Of a stretch of 64,000 nt of DNA, positions 17,095 to 25,292 are shown in pieces. Each line of letters starts with the position of its first letter. Position 1 is the stretch's first letter. This stretch comes from CAYVBJ01 sp964449075 (GTDB lineage: Bacteria > Bacteroidota > Rhodothermia > Balneolales > Balneolaceae): positions 14,558-78,557 of the forward strand of contig CAYVBJ010000013.1 of the NCBI GenBank assembly GCA_964449075.1, given 5' to 3'. Under the pieces are notes generated by a model that saw only the letters and a program-made list of their open reading frames with translations, was not told the DNA's origin and did not search any database. The position numbers and the translations under genes were made by a program.

Positions 17095-17771
17095 GTGTAA
17101 GTGAAGTTTAAGGATTTATTTTTATGTGAGAAAGGAGCGGGATTTTTGAGGCTGTTGCCTGTAGAATGGGATCAGTCAGGAGACAGTACTGTCCCTCGGT
17201 GCGCCTTCCCGCCAACTGACGAACCGGCTTACGGGATGACAGGACCATTTTAGGATACTGTGCGGCGTATAAAGACCATTATTAGAACAACGATAATCTC
17301 ACGACGTGAGGAAGCAACAATAATCCTGGCGGCGTATGAAATATTTGTACAATTCTGATTTTTATACGCCGCCCACCACTTACTGCGATCCCTGTCACCC
17401 CGAGTGCAACCCCGACAATTTCTTGCTCAATATCTTACATAAATTCAATCCTGTCGGGGTGGAATCGAGGGGTCTCATGCTACAAGCAACTGCTGTGAAC
17501 AAAAAACTCCCTGTCAACCAGCCAAAAACAAACTTTTCCCACCGGAACCATCGGATTAACTATCCAAATGTTGGCAAATTTCACAACCGATGGTTTTAGG
17601 TTGGCAGGCTTGCTGTTCCCCCCGGCTAAAGCCGAGGGAAATCGATTTAATTTTGGAAAAATTTCAAACCCTAATGCCATTAGCAGAGCTATTTTCCGGG
17701 CAACATCACTCCGTCACTCAGTCTCCCTTTATCCTCTCACTCAGTCACCCCGTCTCCCCTCCGTAACGGAC
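17095..17771. other. Intergenic region rich in palindromes
   Basis: About 680 bp with no supported gene. Contains an MITE-like element (17232-17402), a hairpin ACCCCGACA / TGTCGGGGT (17409-17460) next to CACCCCGAG and TCGAGGGGTCT text common in dispersed bacterial repeats, and a CCCGGCT-aa-AGCCGAGGG-type hairpin at 17616-17640. The short open frames here are by-products of repeats. Confidence 0.55.
17232..17402. repeat. MITE-like element with internal GGCGGCG inverted repeat
   Basis: Bounded by inverted repeats CGGGATGACAGG and CCTGTCACCCCG (11 of 12 complementary). Inside is a perfect 10-bp inverted repeat GGCGGCGTAT (17328-17337) / ATACGCCGCC (17364-17373). The architecture parallels the element at 56575-56774. 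No transposase is present. Confidence 0.5.
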
Positions 17772-18866
17772 TTAACCAGGAATTTTTAAGATATCCGAAA
17801 GCACTCCGGCAGCGGTTACTTCTTTGCCCGCACCGGGACCCTGGATGATCAGGGGCTGGTCGTAGTAACGATTGGTTTTGATCTGAATCAGGTTGTTGGT
17901 TCCGGACAATTGTCCGATGGGCGACTCTTTGTCTGTCTCCCGGATTCCAATCCGGATGGAATCATTCGTAAATCTGCCGGCATAACGTAAGGTTTTACCG
18001 GTATTCTGAGATTTTTCAAGCCGCTCTTTCCAATAGTTATCCACTTGGTGCAGTTGCTGTAAAAACGTAGTTGAGTCGGCATTCTGCAGAAAATCGGGGA
18101 TGAGAGATTCGACGTGAATCTGGTTTCGTTCCAGTTTCTGCCCGCAAGTCCTGGCCAGGATCAGAAATTTACGTGCCACATCTTCGCCTGAAAGATCATC
18201 CCTCGGATCTGGTTCAGCATAACCGAGAGCTCTCGCCTGCACTACTGCTTCACTGAACGAGGCGCCTTTTCCAAGTTCATCAAAAAGATAGGTCATAGTC
18301 CCTGAAAGCACACCACTAATTTCAACAATTTCATCTCCCGATTCAATCAAGTTACGGATAGGTTCAAGAACCGGCAGTCCCGCACCTACAGTTGTTTCAT
18401 AATGATACTGAATACCGTTGGAATTCGCAGCTTCCAAAAGTGAGTCGAAGTAAAGCTGACTTTTGGTATTGGCAATTTTACTGGGAGTTACGATGTGAAT
18501 TCCGGATTTGAGAATCGTCTCGTAAAGCCCGGCTACTTCCTGGCTTCCTGTTGCATCCACAAAAACGAGATTCTGATCAGAAAGCAGGTCAAGAGTATCC
18601 AGAACAGAGTCCCACTTTTTTGTTTTACCTCTGTAAAGCGTATCCGACAATTCAGAGACAGATTCGCCCCCGGATCTCCAGTTCACTTTTTCCCGGTTGC
18701 AAATGCCAATGATATTCAACGAAATATCACGATGTTCCAGGCTTTCAATCTGGTGCAACAGCGTACCGCCTATGGCCCCCACACCGGCCAGGAATATATT
18801 TAATCTCTTTTTGCTGATACCTTTTTGTTCAGCATGTTTTTTCAGTGCCAGAATTTGTTTTGTCAT
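17772..18866 (-). CDS. Homoserine dehydrogenase
   Basis: Reduces aspartate semialdehyde to homoserine, feeding methionine and threonine synthesis. The 364-residue protein has a Rossmann motif FLAGVGAIGG near residues 25-34. It also has the family active-site regions TPSKIANTK, ETTVGAGLPV, SGTMTYLFDEL and GYAEPDPRDDLSGEDVARK. There is no fused aspartokinase and no C-terminal ACT domain, so it resembles the catalytic half of ThrA/MetL. It starts 2 bp after the metX stop. Its position last in a SAM-riboswitch operon suggests dedication to methionine. Confidence 0.93.
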   Translation of the reverse strand: MTKQILALKKHAEQKGISKKRLNIFLAGVGAIGGTLLHQIESLEHRDISLNIIGICNREKVNWRSGGESVSELSDTLYRGKTKKWDSVLDTLDLLSDQNLVFVDATGSQEVAGLYETILKSGIHIVTPSKIANTKSQLYFDSLLEAANSNGIQYHYETTVGAGLPVLEPIRNLIESGDEIVEISGVLSGTMTYLFDELGKGASFSEAVVQARALGYAEPDPRDDLSGEDVARKFLILARTCGQKLERNQIHVESLIPDFLQNADSTTFLQQLHQVDNYWKERLEKSQNTGKTLRYAGRFTNDSIRIGIRETDKESPIGQLSGTNNLIQIKTNRYYDQPLIIQGPGAGKEVTAAGVLSDILKIPG

Positions 18867-18868
18867 AA

Positions 18869-19921
18869 CTATTGAATGGCTGCAGATTTATTGGTTTTGG
18901 TAAATTGACGGATAATTTTGTTCAGTTGTTCGAATTCAATCAGAAAAGCATCGTGGCCATGGTAGGATGATATCTCCCGGTATGTTCCGTTGGCGAGCAG
19001 TTTGGCGAGCTCTTTCTGTTCTTCAACAGGGTAGAGGAAGTCGGAGTCCACCCCAACTACAAGAACCGGAATCTTAACACGGTTAAGAATGAATTCATCG
19101 GAACCTCTGCCGCGCGCCGCGTTGTGCGTATCCATTGCCTTTGTAAGATTGATATACGAATGCGCGTCGAACCGTTTAACAAGCTTTTCTCCCTGGTAAT
19201 TCAGATAGGATTCAATTTGAAACAGATTCCCGGTTTCGTCTTGTAGTTTTCTGCTGAACTTGCGTTCAAAGTCGGCAGGGGACCTGTAGGTGATCATTGC
19301 CATCATCCGGGCTGCCGATAGTCCCCGGGCAGGCTGCTGTTCCAGTTCATAGTTTCCGCCATTCCAGGCCGGATCAGCTTTGATTGCACTGCGCTGCGCA
19401 TGGCTGATGCCAATAGCCCACGGTGTGTGCTCTTTCCCCATGGCTATGCAAACGGCCGACCCGGGGCGGTGATCCATGATCGCAAATTCCAATGCCTGCA
19501 TACCGCCGAGGGAGCCGCCGATTACAAATTCAATACCGCGGATATCAAGCTGATCGAGAAGGAGCTGCTGAAACCGTACCAAATCGCGGATAGTCAGTTC
19601 CGGAAAATCATTTCTGTAAGGCTTGCTTGTTTTTGGATTCTCGGTCCACGGTCCCACAGATCCGTAACAGCTGCCCGGCACGTTGATACAGATTACAAAA
19701 TGAGTTTCCGGGTTAAAAATTCCATCGGGAGCAAAAAATCCCCAGAACCACTCATCAGCTGCAGCATGCCCCGTGAGCGCATGACAGATAAGAATCACAT
19801 TATCACGCGACTCATTCAGCTCCCCCCAGGTTTTAAAAGCCGCGTCCGCCTGTTCAAAACGATGACCCGATTCGGTGATAAAGGGTTCCGTAAGTTTTGT
19901 TTTTGTGATGCCTTCGTTCAT
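18869..19921 (-). CDS. metX: Homoserine O-acetyltransferase (MetX)
   Basis: Alpha/beta hydrolase-fold enzyme of 350 residues that acylates homoserine in methionine synthesis. The nucleophile is Ser137 in GGSLGGMQ; the acid is in VGVDSDFLYP and the histidine in YHGHDAFL. CHALTGHAAADEWF and the GPWTENPKTSKPY region are typical of MetX. Acetyl versus succinyl specificity cannot be proved from sequence alone. A 155-bp hairpin repeat ends 28 bp upstream of the start. Translationally close to homoserine dehydrogenase. Confidence 0.95.
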   Translation of the reverse strand: MNEGITKTKLTEPFITESGHRFEQADAAFKTWGELNESRDNVILICHALTGHAAADEWFWGFFAPDGIFNPETHFVICINVPGSCYGSVGPWTENPKTSKPYRNDFPELTIRDLVRFQQLLLDQLDIRGIEFVIGGSLGGMQALEFAIMDHRPGSAVCIAMGKEHTPWAIGISHAQRSAIKADPAWNGGNYELEQQPARGLSAARMMAMITYRSPADFERKFSRKLQDETGNLFQIESYLNYQGEKLVKRFDAHSYINLTKAMDTHNAARGRGSDEFILNRVKIPVLVVGVDSDFLYPVEEQKELAKLLANGTYREISSYHGHDAFLIEFEQLNKIIRQFTKTNKSAAIQ

Positions 19922-19949
19922 AGTTGTTTGGTTTAATTTCGTTTTAACA

Positions 19950-20104
19950 ATTCATCTGACGACTGAGGCCCAGGTATTGCTATGACCACGATCCAACAAG
20001 TCGTCTGATGAATCTCTGTGACAGCAATCCAGCCACCGCCATTCGCCGGACGACCTGAAAAATCCTGCCACTGGGTTCATCCAGCCCTCAGTCGTCAGGC
20101 GAAA
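19950..20104 (-). repeat. 155-bp double-hairpin repeat, copy 1 (upstream of metX)
   Basis: Two long stems: ATTCATC-T-GACGAC paired with GTCGTC-T-GATGAAT, and ATTCGCC-G-GACGAC paired with GTCGTC-A-GGCGAA. Each has a central mismatch. A small GTGAC/GCCAC hairpin lies between them. Same length and orientation as copy 2, with 16 mismatches by my count (about 90% identity). It is either a REP/MITE-type element or a structured leader of metX. Confidence 0.85.
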
Positions 20105-20109
20105 CCTTT

Positions 20110-20646
20110 CTATTGCACAAACTGAACTTCACCTTCAACAGGTACCGGGTTTTTGATAATATCTAACACCGGGCACCGGGCGAATGACAGCTCCCGGAGT
20201 TTATCAAGTTTTTTTTGATCGGTTTCGTTTGTTTTAATTTTGGTGATATAGTTAATATCAGTAAAACCGGAACGAGCGTCAGTCAGGTTTAAAAATCCGT
20301 GTAGATCGATATTTCCATCAACCTCTACCGTCACTTCCGTAACATCTATTCCAAGTGCAATCGCATTGGCTTTTACAACAATTTCCTGGCAGGCAGCAAG
20401 TGCTCCTAAAACATATTCAACAGGATTTGGTCCCGCATCTGTACCGCCAAGGCCTTCCGGTTCATCAGATTTAAAATTGAAATTCCGCACCTGCACATCA
20501 GTTAAAAAACTGTGTTCAAGTTTTGATTTTGCACTGAATGTTGCTTTGGCGCTGGCGGGATTTTCCCCGATCTTTTTAACAACTTGCGTTATTACCTGAC
20601 CGATTTCCCGGTCAGTCCGTTTTTTTTCTATGGTTGTAGTGCTCAT
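20110..20646 (-). CDS. OsmC/Ohr-family protein
   Basis: 178-residue cytosolic protein of the OsmC superfamily, whose members reduce organic or fatty-acid hydroperoxides with a cysteine pair. Both family cysteines are present: Cys86 in GALAACQEI and Cys158 in SFARCPVLD. The central helix and C-terminal VEGEVQF match the family. It lies in the methionine operon between metY and metX, bracketed by two 155-bp repeats. A link to sulfur metabolism, such as handling of reactive sulfur species, is inference from context. Confidence 0.88.
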   Translation of the reverse strand: MSTTTIEKKRTDREIGQVITQVVKKIGENPASAKATFSAKSKLEHSFLTDVQVRNFNFKSDEPEGLGGTDAGPNPVEYVLGALAACQEIVVKANAIALGIDVTEVTVEVDGNIDLHGFLNLTDARSGFTDINYITKIKTNETDQKKLDKLRELSFARCPVLDIIKNPVPVEGEVQFVQ

Positions 20647-20692
20647 GGTTGAGTGATTGATATTATGGTTTTTGTTATCTGAAAATTCTTCT

Positions 20693-20847
20693 ATTCATCT
20701 GACGACCGAGACAGTGGTACTGCTAAGACCGCGATCCAACAAGTCGTCTGATGAATATTCGTGGCAGCAATCCAGCCACCGCTATTCGCCGGACGACCTG
20801 AAAAATCCTGCCACTGGGTTTATCCAGCCATCAGTCGTCAGGCGAAT
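20693..20847 (-). repeat. 155-bp double-hairpin repeat, copy 2 (upstream of osmC)
   Basis: Same structure as copy 1, in the same orientation, 743 bp away. It ends 46 bp before the osmC start. The small central hairpin is GTGGC/GCCAC here and GTGGC/GTCAC (minus strand) in copy 1, so pairing is kept through a G-U pair. Differences cluster in the loop of the first hairpin, while the stems are conserved. Confidence 0.85.
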
Positions 20848-20896
20848 TATATATATGCCTCCCGTACACATCTGAAGGTGTTTAAGCCAGTTCCTT

Positions 20897-20951
20897 CCCC
20901 TCTCGAGAGGGGACAGAATACTGCAAAAAGGCGTAGCCTGATTTGCAGTAT
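20897..20951. repeat. Composite palindrome downstream of metY
   Basis: Perfect 16-bp palindrome CCCCTCTCGAGAGGGG (20897-20912). It is followed by a 10-bp inverted repeat ATACTGCAAA (20918-20927) / TTTGCAGTAT (20942-20951) with a nested GGC-gta-GCC. It could act as a terminator or processing site after metY, but it lacks a clear T-run. Confidence 0.65.
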
Positions 20952-20995
20952 ACAGGGGTGTGTTCGGGACGTGTTAAAGATCATCAAACCTCCGA

Positions 20996-22318
20996 TCACG
21001 CCGATATCTTATCAAAAGCCTGCTGGAAATCGGCTTTGATATCATCGATATATTCAATGCCAACTGAAACACGGATCAAATCGGGAGTAACACCGCCGGA
21101 TGTCTGCTCATCTTCACTCAGCTGCTGATGAGTGGTGGATGACGGATGAATCACCAGTGTTTTTGCATCACCCACATTAGCAAGGTGGCTGGCCAGTTCC
21201 ACGCTTTCAATAAATGTACGCGCAGCGTCATATCCACCGTTTACGCCGAATGTAAGTACAGCTCCAAAACGATCTTTTTCCAGGTATTTTTTCGCTGTTT
21301 CATGGTACGGGTGATCCGGAAGGCCCGTATAAGTAACCCAGGAGACGGCATCATTTTCTTGCAGCCATTTTGCAAGAGAGAGTGCATTTTCGCAGTGGCG
21401 TTCCGTGCGGAGTGAAAGTGTTTCAAGTCCCTGAAGAAGCAGAAAACTGTTAAATGGTGACAGGGCGGGGCCAAAGTCACGCAATGCTTCCACGCGTGCA
21501 CGAATGGCAAAAGCGATATTGCCAAAAGGTCCGTGTTCACCGAATACTTCCCAGAAATTGAGTCCGTGATAGGCCGGCGAAGGGTCCGTGAAAAGCGGGA
21601 ATTTTCCGTTGCCCCAGTTGAAATTACCGGCATCCACGATTATACCGCCGATACTGGTGCCGTGTCCGCCGATCCATTTTGTTGCCGACTGAACCACGAT
21701 ATTGGCTCCGTGATCAATGGGCCGGGCAATAGAACCGGCAGCGCCGAATGTGTTATCCACGATAAGAGGGATGCCGTGTTTTTCAGCTAACACAGAAAGC
21801 CCGCCAAAATCAGGAACGTTACCGCGCGGATTGCCGATCGATTCCACATACAGGGCTTTGGTGTTGTCTTTAATCTCTTTTTCAAACGCTTCAACCGAAT
21901 CACCTTCGGTGAATGATACATCAATACCGAGTCTCGGAAGAGAGACTTTAAATTGATTGTACGTACCACCGTAAAGAAACGGGGTGGATACGATGTGGTC
22001 GCCGGCCTGCGCAAGTGTTGCAATTGCAAGAAACTGGGCAGCCTGCCCCGAAGCCGTTGCAACAGCAGCAGCACCGCCTTCAAGAGCCGTGATCCGCTGT
22101 TCGAATACATCGGTTGTGGGATTCATTATCCTGGTATAGATATTACCAAACTCCTTTAGTGCAAAAAGTGTGGCCGCATGCTCGGTATCTTCAAATTGAT
22201 AGGAAGTAGTTTGATAGATCGGAACAGCACGTGATCCGGTTGTCGGGTCTGGTTCTTGTCCTGCGTGAAGCTGCAGGGTGTCGAAATGGTAATTTTTGGG
22301 TTGTCCGTTATTGCTCAT
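20996..22318 (-). CDS. metY: O-acetylhomoserine sulfhydrylase (MetY)
   Basis: PLP enzyme of the Cys/Met metabolism family (440 residues) making homocysteine from O-acetylhomoserine and sulfide. The PLP lysine is Lys214 in QSATKWIGGHG. Other family marks are TTSYQFEDTEHAA, YTRIMNPTTDVFE, TASGQAAQ and a C-terminal RVSVGIEYIDDI. The length above 420 and the GGTYNQF segment favour MetY over cystathionine synthase/lyase. It lies 53 bp downstream of the CoA-binding gene, under the SAM-I riboswitch. Confidence 0.95.
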   Translation of the reverse strand: MSNNGQPKNYHFDTLQLHAGQEPDPTTGSRAVPIYQTTSYQFEDTEHAATLFALKEFGNIYTRIMNPTTDVFEQRITALEGGAAAVATASGQAAQFLAIATLAQAGDHIVSTPFLYGGTYNQFKVSLPRLGIDVSFTEGDSVEAFEKEIKDNTKALYVESIGNPRGNVPDFGGLSVLAEKHGIPLIVDNTFGAAGSIARPIDHGANIVVQSATKWIGGHGTSIGGIIVDAGNFNWGNGKFPLFTDPSPAYHGLNFWEVFGEHGPFGNIAFAIRARVEALRDFGPALSPFNSFLLLQGLETLSLRTERHCENALSLAKWLQENDAVSWVTYTGLPDHPYHETAKKYLEKDRFGAVLTFGVNGGYDAARTFIESVELASHLANVGDAKTLVIHPSSTTHQQLSEDEQTSGGVTPDLIRVSVGIEYIDDIKADFQQAFDKISA

Positions 22319-22371
22319 ATGTATTTTTTATTAATGGTTAGCGTAAAGTAACTTTTAGAAAATATTTCTGT

Positions 22372-22815
22372 TCAGATTTTTCTTTTTGGACGTATCAGGA
22401 ATTGATGATCTACTTTCATACACCTGCTTTGAATCAGTTTTTTCCCGGCTTTTTCGGCTCTTTCTTTCTGCTCCGGATGTACTCCGGTGCCAAGTTGCAG
22501 CCAGATAGCTTTCGGATCAATTTCGAGAGCCTGGTTTACCACTTCGGGTATGTAATCGGGACGGATGAATACGTCCACAACATCAACTTGTAAGGGAATG
22601 GATTTTAAATCCGGGTACGCTTTTTCACCGAGTATTTCATCCGCGCCCGGATTCACGGGGATAATTTTATAACCGGCATTCTGCAGATAGCGGCCAACAT
22701 AGTAACTGTCTTTATGCTGGTTGCGCGAAATACCGACAATGGCGATTGTCTCTGTTTCATCCAGCAGATGTTCGATTTCATCCGTTTCTTCTGAGAGCTC
22801 CGTTGTTGCCCTCAT
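22372..22815 (-). CDS. CoA-binding (YccU-like) protein
   Basis: Small Rossmann-fold CoA-binding-domain protein. The ATG at 22815 gives 147 residues; the frame extends to a TTG at 22851. The motif TIAIVGISRNQHKDSYYVGRYL and then IIPVNPGADEILGEKAYPDL are characteristic, followed by VDVFIRP and IWLQLGTG. Biochemical role unknown; the domain resembles succinyl-CoA synthetase alpha N-termini. It is the first gene after a SAM-I riboswitch and terminator, so its transcription should fall when SAM is plentiful. That ties it to methionine synthesis. Confidence 0.85.
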   Translation of the reverse strand: MRATTELSEETDEIEHLLDETETIAIVGISRNQHKDSYYVGRYLQNAGYKIIPVNPGADEILGEKAYPDLKSIPLQVDVVDVFIRPDYIPEVVNQALEIDPKAIWLQLGTGVHPEQKERAEKAGKKLIQSRCMKVDHQFLIRPKRKI

Positions 22816-22885
22816 CTTTTTGTCGTACCAGTCGTTAAATGTTGATCTCAATTGTTGTTAATTGTGTTTGATTTATATGATTCCA

Positions 22886-22950
22886 AAAAAAAACCTCTTC
22901 TGAATTTCTGTCCCGTAAGTGCCGGGAAAAGATTTCAGAAGAGGTTTTTG
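22886..22950 (-). terminator. Intrinsic terminator of the SAM riboswitch expression platform
   Basis: Read on the minus strand: a 14-bp stem AAACCTCTTCTGAA / TTCAGAAGAGGTTT, with a small CCCG/CGGG inner hairpin, followed by a run of nine T. It lies between the aptamer and the first gene, as expected for transcriptional control. Confidence 0.9.
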
Positions 22951-22970
22951 GATTTCAAAAATTACTCAAC

Positions 22971-23104
22971 CTCTCATCTTTCCCCAAAACGTGCCGGGGC
23001 AGGAAGTAGCACCTGACTCCCCGACAAATTTTTCAAAGAAAATTAGTCGGGGACGGTTGCCAAGGCTTCACAGGGCCTGATCCCTCCGCCTTTCTCTATA
23101 AGAG
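22971..23104 (-). promoter_or_regulatory. SAM-I (S-box) riboswitch aptamer
   Basis: Minus-strand sequence begins CTCTTATAGAGA and ends GAAAGATGAGAG, so P1 pairs CTCTTAT with ATGAGAG. Between them are the conserved S-box blocks GGCGGAGGGA, GGCCCTGTGAAGCC, GGCAACC and GGTGCTACTTCC. Followed by a strong terminator and the methionine operon. Ligand SAM is from family knowledge. Confidence 0.95.
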
Positions 23105-23146
23105 TTCAAAAAAATTTTAAAAGAACATTTCTGAAAACCATAAACG

Positions 23147-23178
23147 AAAAAAGCCCTGCGAATGAACGGAGGGCTTTT
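23147..23178 (-). terminator. Bidirectional hairpin terminator upstream of the riboswitch
   Basis: Stem AAAAGCCCT / AGGGCTTTT with a 12-nt loop. On the minus strand it ends in TTTTTT, on the plus strand in TTTT. No gene lies just upstream on the minus strand, so it may block read-through or end a short transcript. Confidence 0.75.
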
Positions 23179-23603
23179 AGAATAAAAAAATCGTAAACCC
23201 GCCGCTTTATGTATGCATATACATACAACAAATCATTCCCATGATTTTACAGCAACAGATATGTACGATTTCGGTTTTCATAGCAATGAATGATAATGGT
23301 TTTCAGGATAAGAATAAAATCAAATTTTAAAGTGTTTCAAATCAGGCAGAAAAAAACTCAGCGGCACACTGCGCTGAACACCGCGCGACACTTTGGTTCC
23401 CTTCTGCGATGCACTTCGCAAGGGTGGTAAATTGAAGGTAAAGCAGATCTCGAAATCATGAATTTCAGCCGATTGTTGGGCTTTCGAGGTTTGGAACCCC
23501 GGCGTAGCGCAGAGGTTTCGCAGAGTTACACAGAGTTGTGCGATGTTTATTTTTAAAAATGCTATTTTGTTTGGTATCAATTTCGATTTAAATACCAAAT
23601 GAA
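23179..23603. other. Intergenic region between methionine operon and M1 peptidase gene
   Basis: The promoter of the riboswitch operon must lie before 23104 and that of the M1 gene before 23604. Also present: a GTATATGCATAC-like palindrome near 23205-23230 and a GCAGAGGTTTCGCAGAG-type degenerate repeat near 23510-23545. I see no coding potential or tRNA. Confidence 0.45.
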
Positions 23604-25292
23604 ATGTCCGGAAAGCTGTTTTTACTGTTTATTCTGAATTTTCTCTATACCTTTTCGATATCTGCCCAGAACGGTCTTGTCTATGAATCGGGCGGGGAAC
23701 TGATTTATGAACAGGCGGCCTATGATGTAAAACACTACAAACTTGATTTGAAGATTAACCCGGCTGACAGTACGATTTCGGGTCATACTGATCTGAGTGC
23801 AGAAATTGTGTCTCCCACAAACAGAATCGCTCTTGATTTGCATCCGGATATGAAAATATCCAGGATTGAATGGCTGAACTGGAGTGATATTTCGGAGCTT
23901 CCATTTTCGAGGGCTGGTTCAGATAAAAAATTTATGATACATTTTCCGGCAACACTGCAGCCGGGAGAAAATATTTCTATTCGGATATATTATGAGGGAA
24001 AACCACGGGTTGCACCGAATCCGCCGTGGGATGGCGGGTTTGTCTGGTCAGAAACATCCGCAGGCGAACCCTGGATTAGTGTGGCAAACCAGACTACAGG
24101 TGCCTGGCTCTGGTGGCCAAATAAGGATCATCCGTCCGATAAACCGGATTCTGTGAATCTGCATTTCACCTTACCGGAAGGTTTGAAAGTGGCCTCCAAC
24201 GGCAGGCTGCAAGAGGTATCGGTTAAAGAGGATGGCTGGGTCCGGTGGAGCTGGCATGTATCAACGCCCATAAATAATTACAATATCTCTGTAAATGCGG
24301 CACCTTATGAAATTCTTACGGATACCTACCAAAGCATTGCAGGGGATGAAATAGAAATGACATTCTGGGTATTGCCTGAGTTTTTAGAACAGGGGAAAGA
24401 CCTCTTTCCACAATTTGCAGAACAATTGCGGTTTATGGAAGAGCTTGCAGGACCCTACCCGTTCCGGGCTGATAAATTCGGAGTGGTTCACACTCCCTAC
24501 CTCGGAATGGAACATCAGACGATTATATCATACGGGGCGAATTTTGAAGATGATAATCTGTTCGGCCTGAACAATGAATTTGACGACCTGTTTCAGCATG
24601 AGCTGGCACATGAGTGGTGGGGAAACCTGGTCAGTGTGTGGGACTGGAGTGATTTCTGGATTCATGAAGGGTTCGGAACCTATATGCAGGCACTTTATGC
24701 TGAGCATCTGAATGGCAAACGGGAATATCAAAAAACAATGGAATTATTCAGGCAGCGGATTAATTCTTCTTCACCTGTGGCCCCCTTACGGAAAATGTCT
24801 ACAGCTGAAATAACAGAAGGAAATCGCGGCGGAGATGTTTACTACAAAGGCGCATGGATTCTTCACACACTGCGTTACCTGATCGGAGATGATCATTTTT
24901 TTGAATCGCTGCGCCGTTTTGCTTACCCCGACCCGGCAATGGAGGAGCAGATTGATGGTTCACAGGTTCGGTTTGTGACGTCCGAAGATTATATAAAAAT
25001 CACGGAGAAAATATCAGGAATAGAACTTGGCTGGTTCTTTGATCTCTATTTAAGAGAAAGTGAATTGCCTGAATTGGTACATGAGGTAACGGATCAACAA
25101 AAATTAAAACTGAGATGGGAGCTGCCCGGAGACAGAAGATTTCCAATGCCTTTGGATGTGAGTATAAATGGCAAAACAGAAAGAATTATAATTGATGGCA
25201 AAACTGAAATCGCAATTAAGCAAAATGCTGAAGTAGATATAGACCCCGAAAACCGGGTGTTAAAAAAAGAAAAGTCAGCTTCCCAGCAGTGA
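23604..25292 (+). CDS. M1-family zinc aminopeptidase, secreted
   Basis: 562-residue metallopeptidase with an N-terminal signal peptide (about residues 1-21). Zinc site HELAH at residues 332-336, with the third ligand Glu355 in WIHEGFGTYM. The exopeptidase motif appears as GMEHQ (301-305) in place of GAMEN, a variation seen in bacterial M1 enzymes. The ERAP1-like C-terminal domain is absent and a short C-terminal region remains. Predicted to release N-terminal amino acids from peptides outside the cytoplasm. Its last 18 bp overlap the end of the convergent stress-protein gene. Confidence 0.9.
   Translation: MSGKLFLLFILNFLYTFSISAQNGLVYESGGELIYEQAAYDVKHYKLDLKINPADSTISGHTDLSAEIVSPTNRIALDLHPDMKISRIEWLNWSDISELPFSRAGSDKKFMIHFPATLQPGENISIRIYYEGKPRVAPNPPWDGGFVWSETSAGEPWISVANQTTGAWLWWPNKDHPSDKPDSVNLHFTLPEGLKVASNGRLQEVSVKEDGWVRWSWHVSTPINNYNISVNAAPYEILTDTYQSIAGDEIEMTFWVLPEFLEQGKDLFPQFAEQLRFMEELAGPYPFRADKFGVVHTPYLGMEHQTIISYGANFEDDNLFGLNNEFDDLFQHELAHEWWGNLVSVWDWSDFWIHEGFGTYMQALYAEHLNGKREYQKTMELFRQRINSSSPVAPLRKMSTAEITEGNRGGDVYYKGAWILHTLRYLIGDDHFFESLRRFAYPDPAMEEQIDGSQVRFVTSEDYIKITEKISGIELGWFFDLYLRESELPELVHEVTDQQKLKLRWELPGDRRFPMPLDVSINGKTERIIIDGKTEIAIKQNAEVDIDPENRVLKKEKSASQQ

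Noticed and set aside
17232..17475. Possible tRNA or structured RNA gene
   Set aside because: Stem arms are present but no cloverleaf, anticodon arm or TTC-arm motif can be fitted; better explained as dispersed palindromic repeats.
17336..17599. 87-codon open frame downstream of metX-hom operon
   Set aside because: Lies across palindromic repeats and has no protein-like composition.
19950..20104. SAM-II, SAM-IV/V or cobalamin riboswitch upstream of metX
   Set aside because: None of the conserved cores of these classes is visible, and an S-box already controls the operon. Retained only as an unclassified structured repeat.
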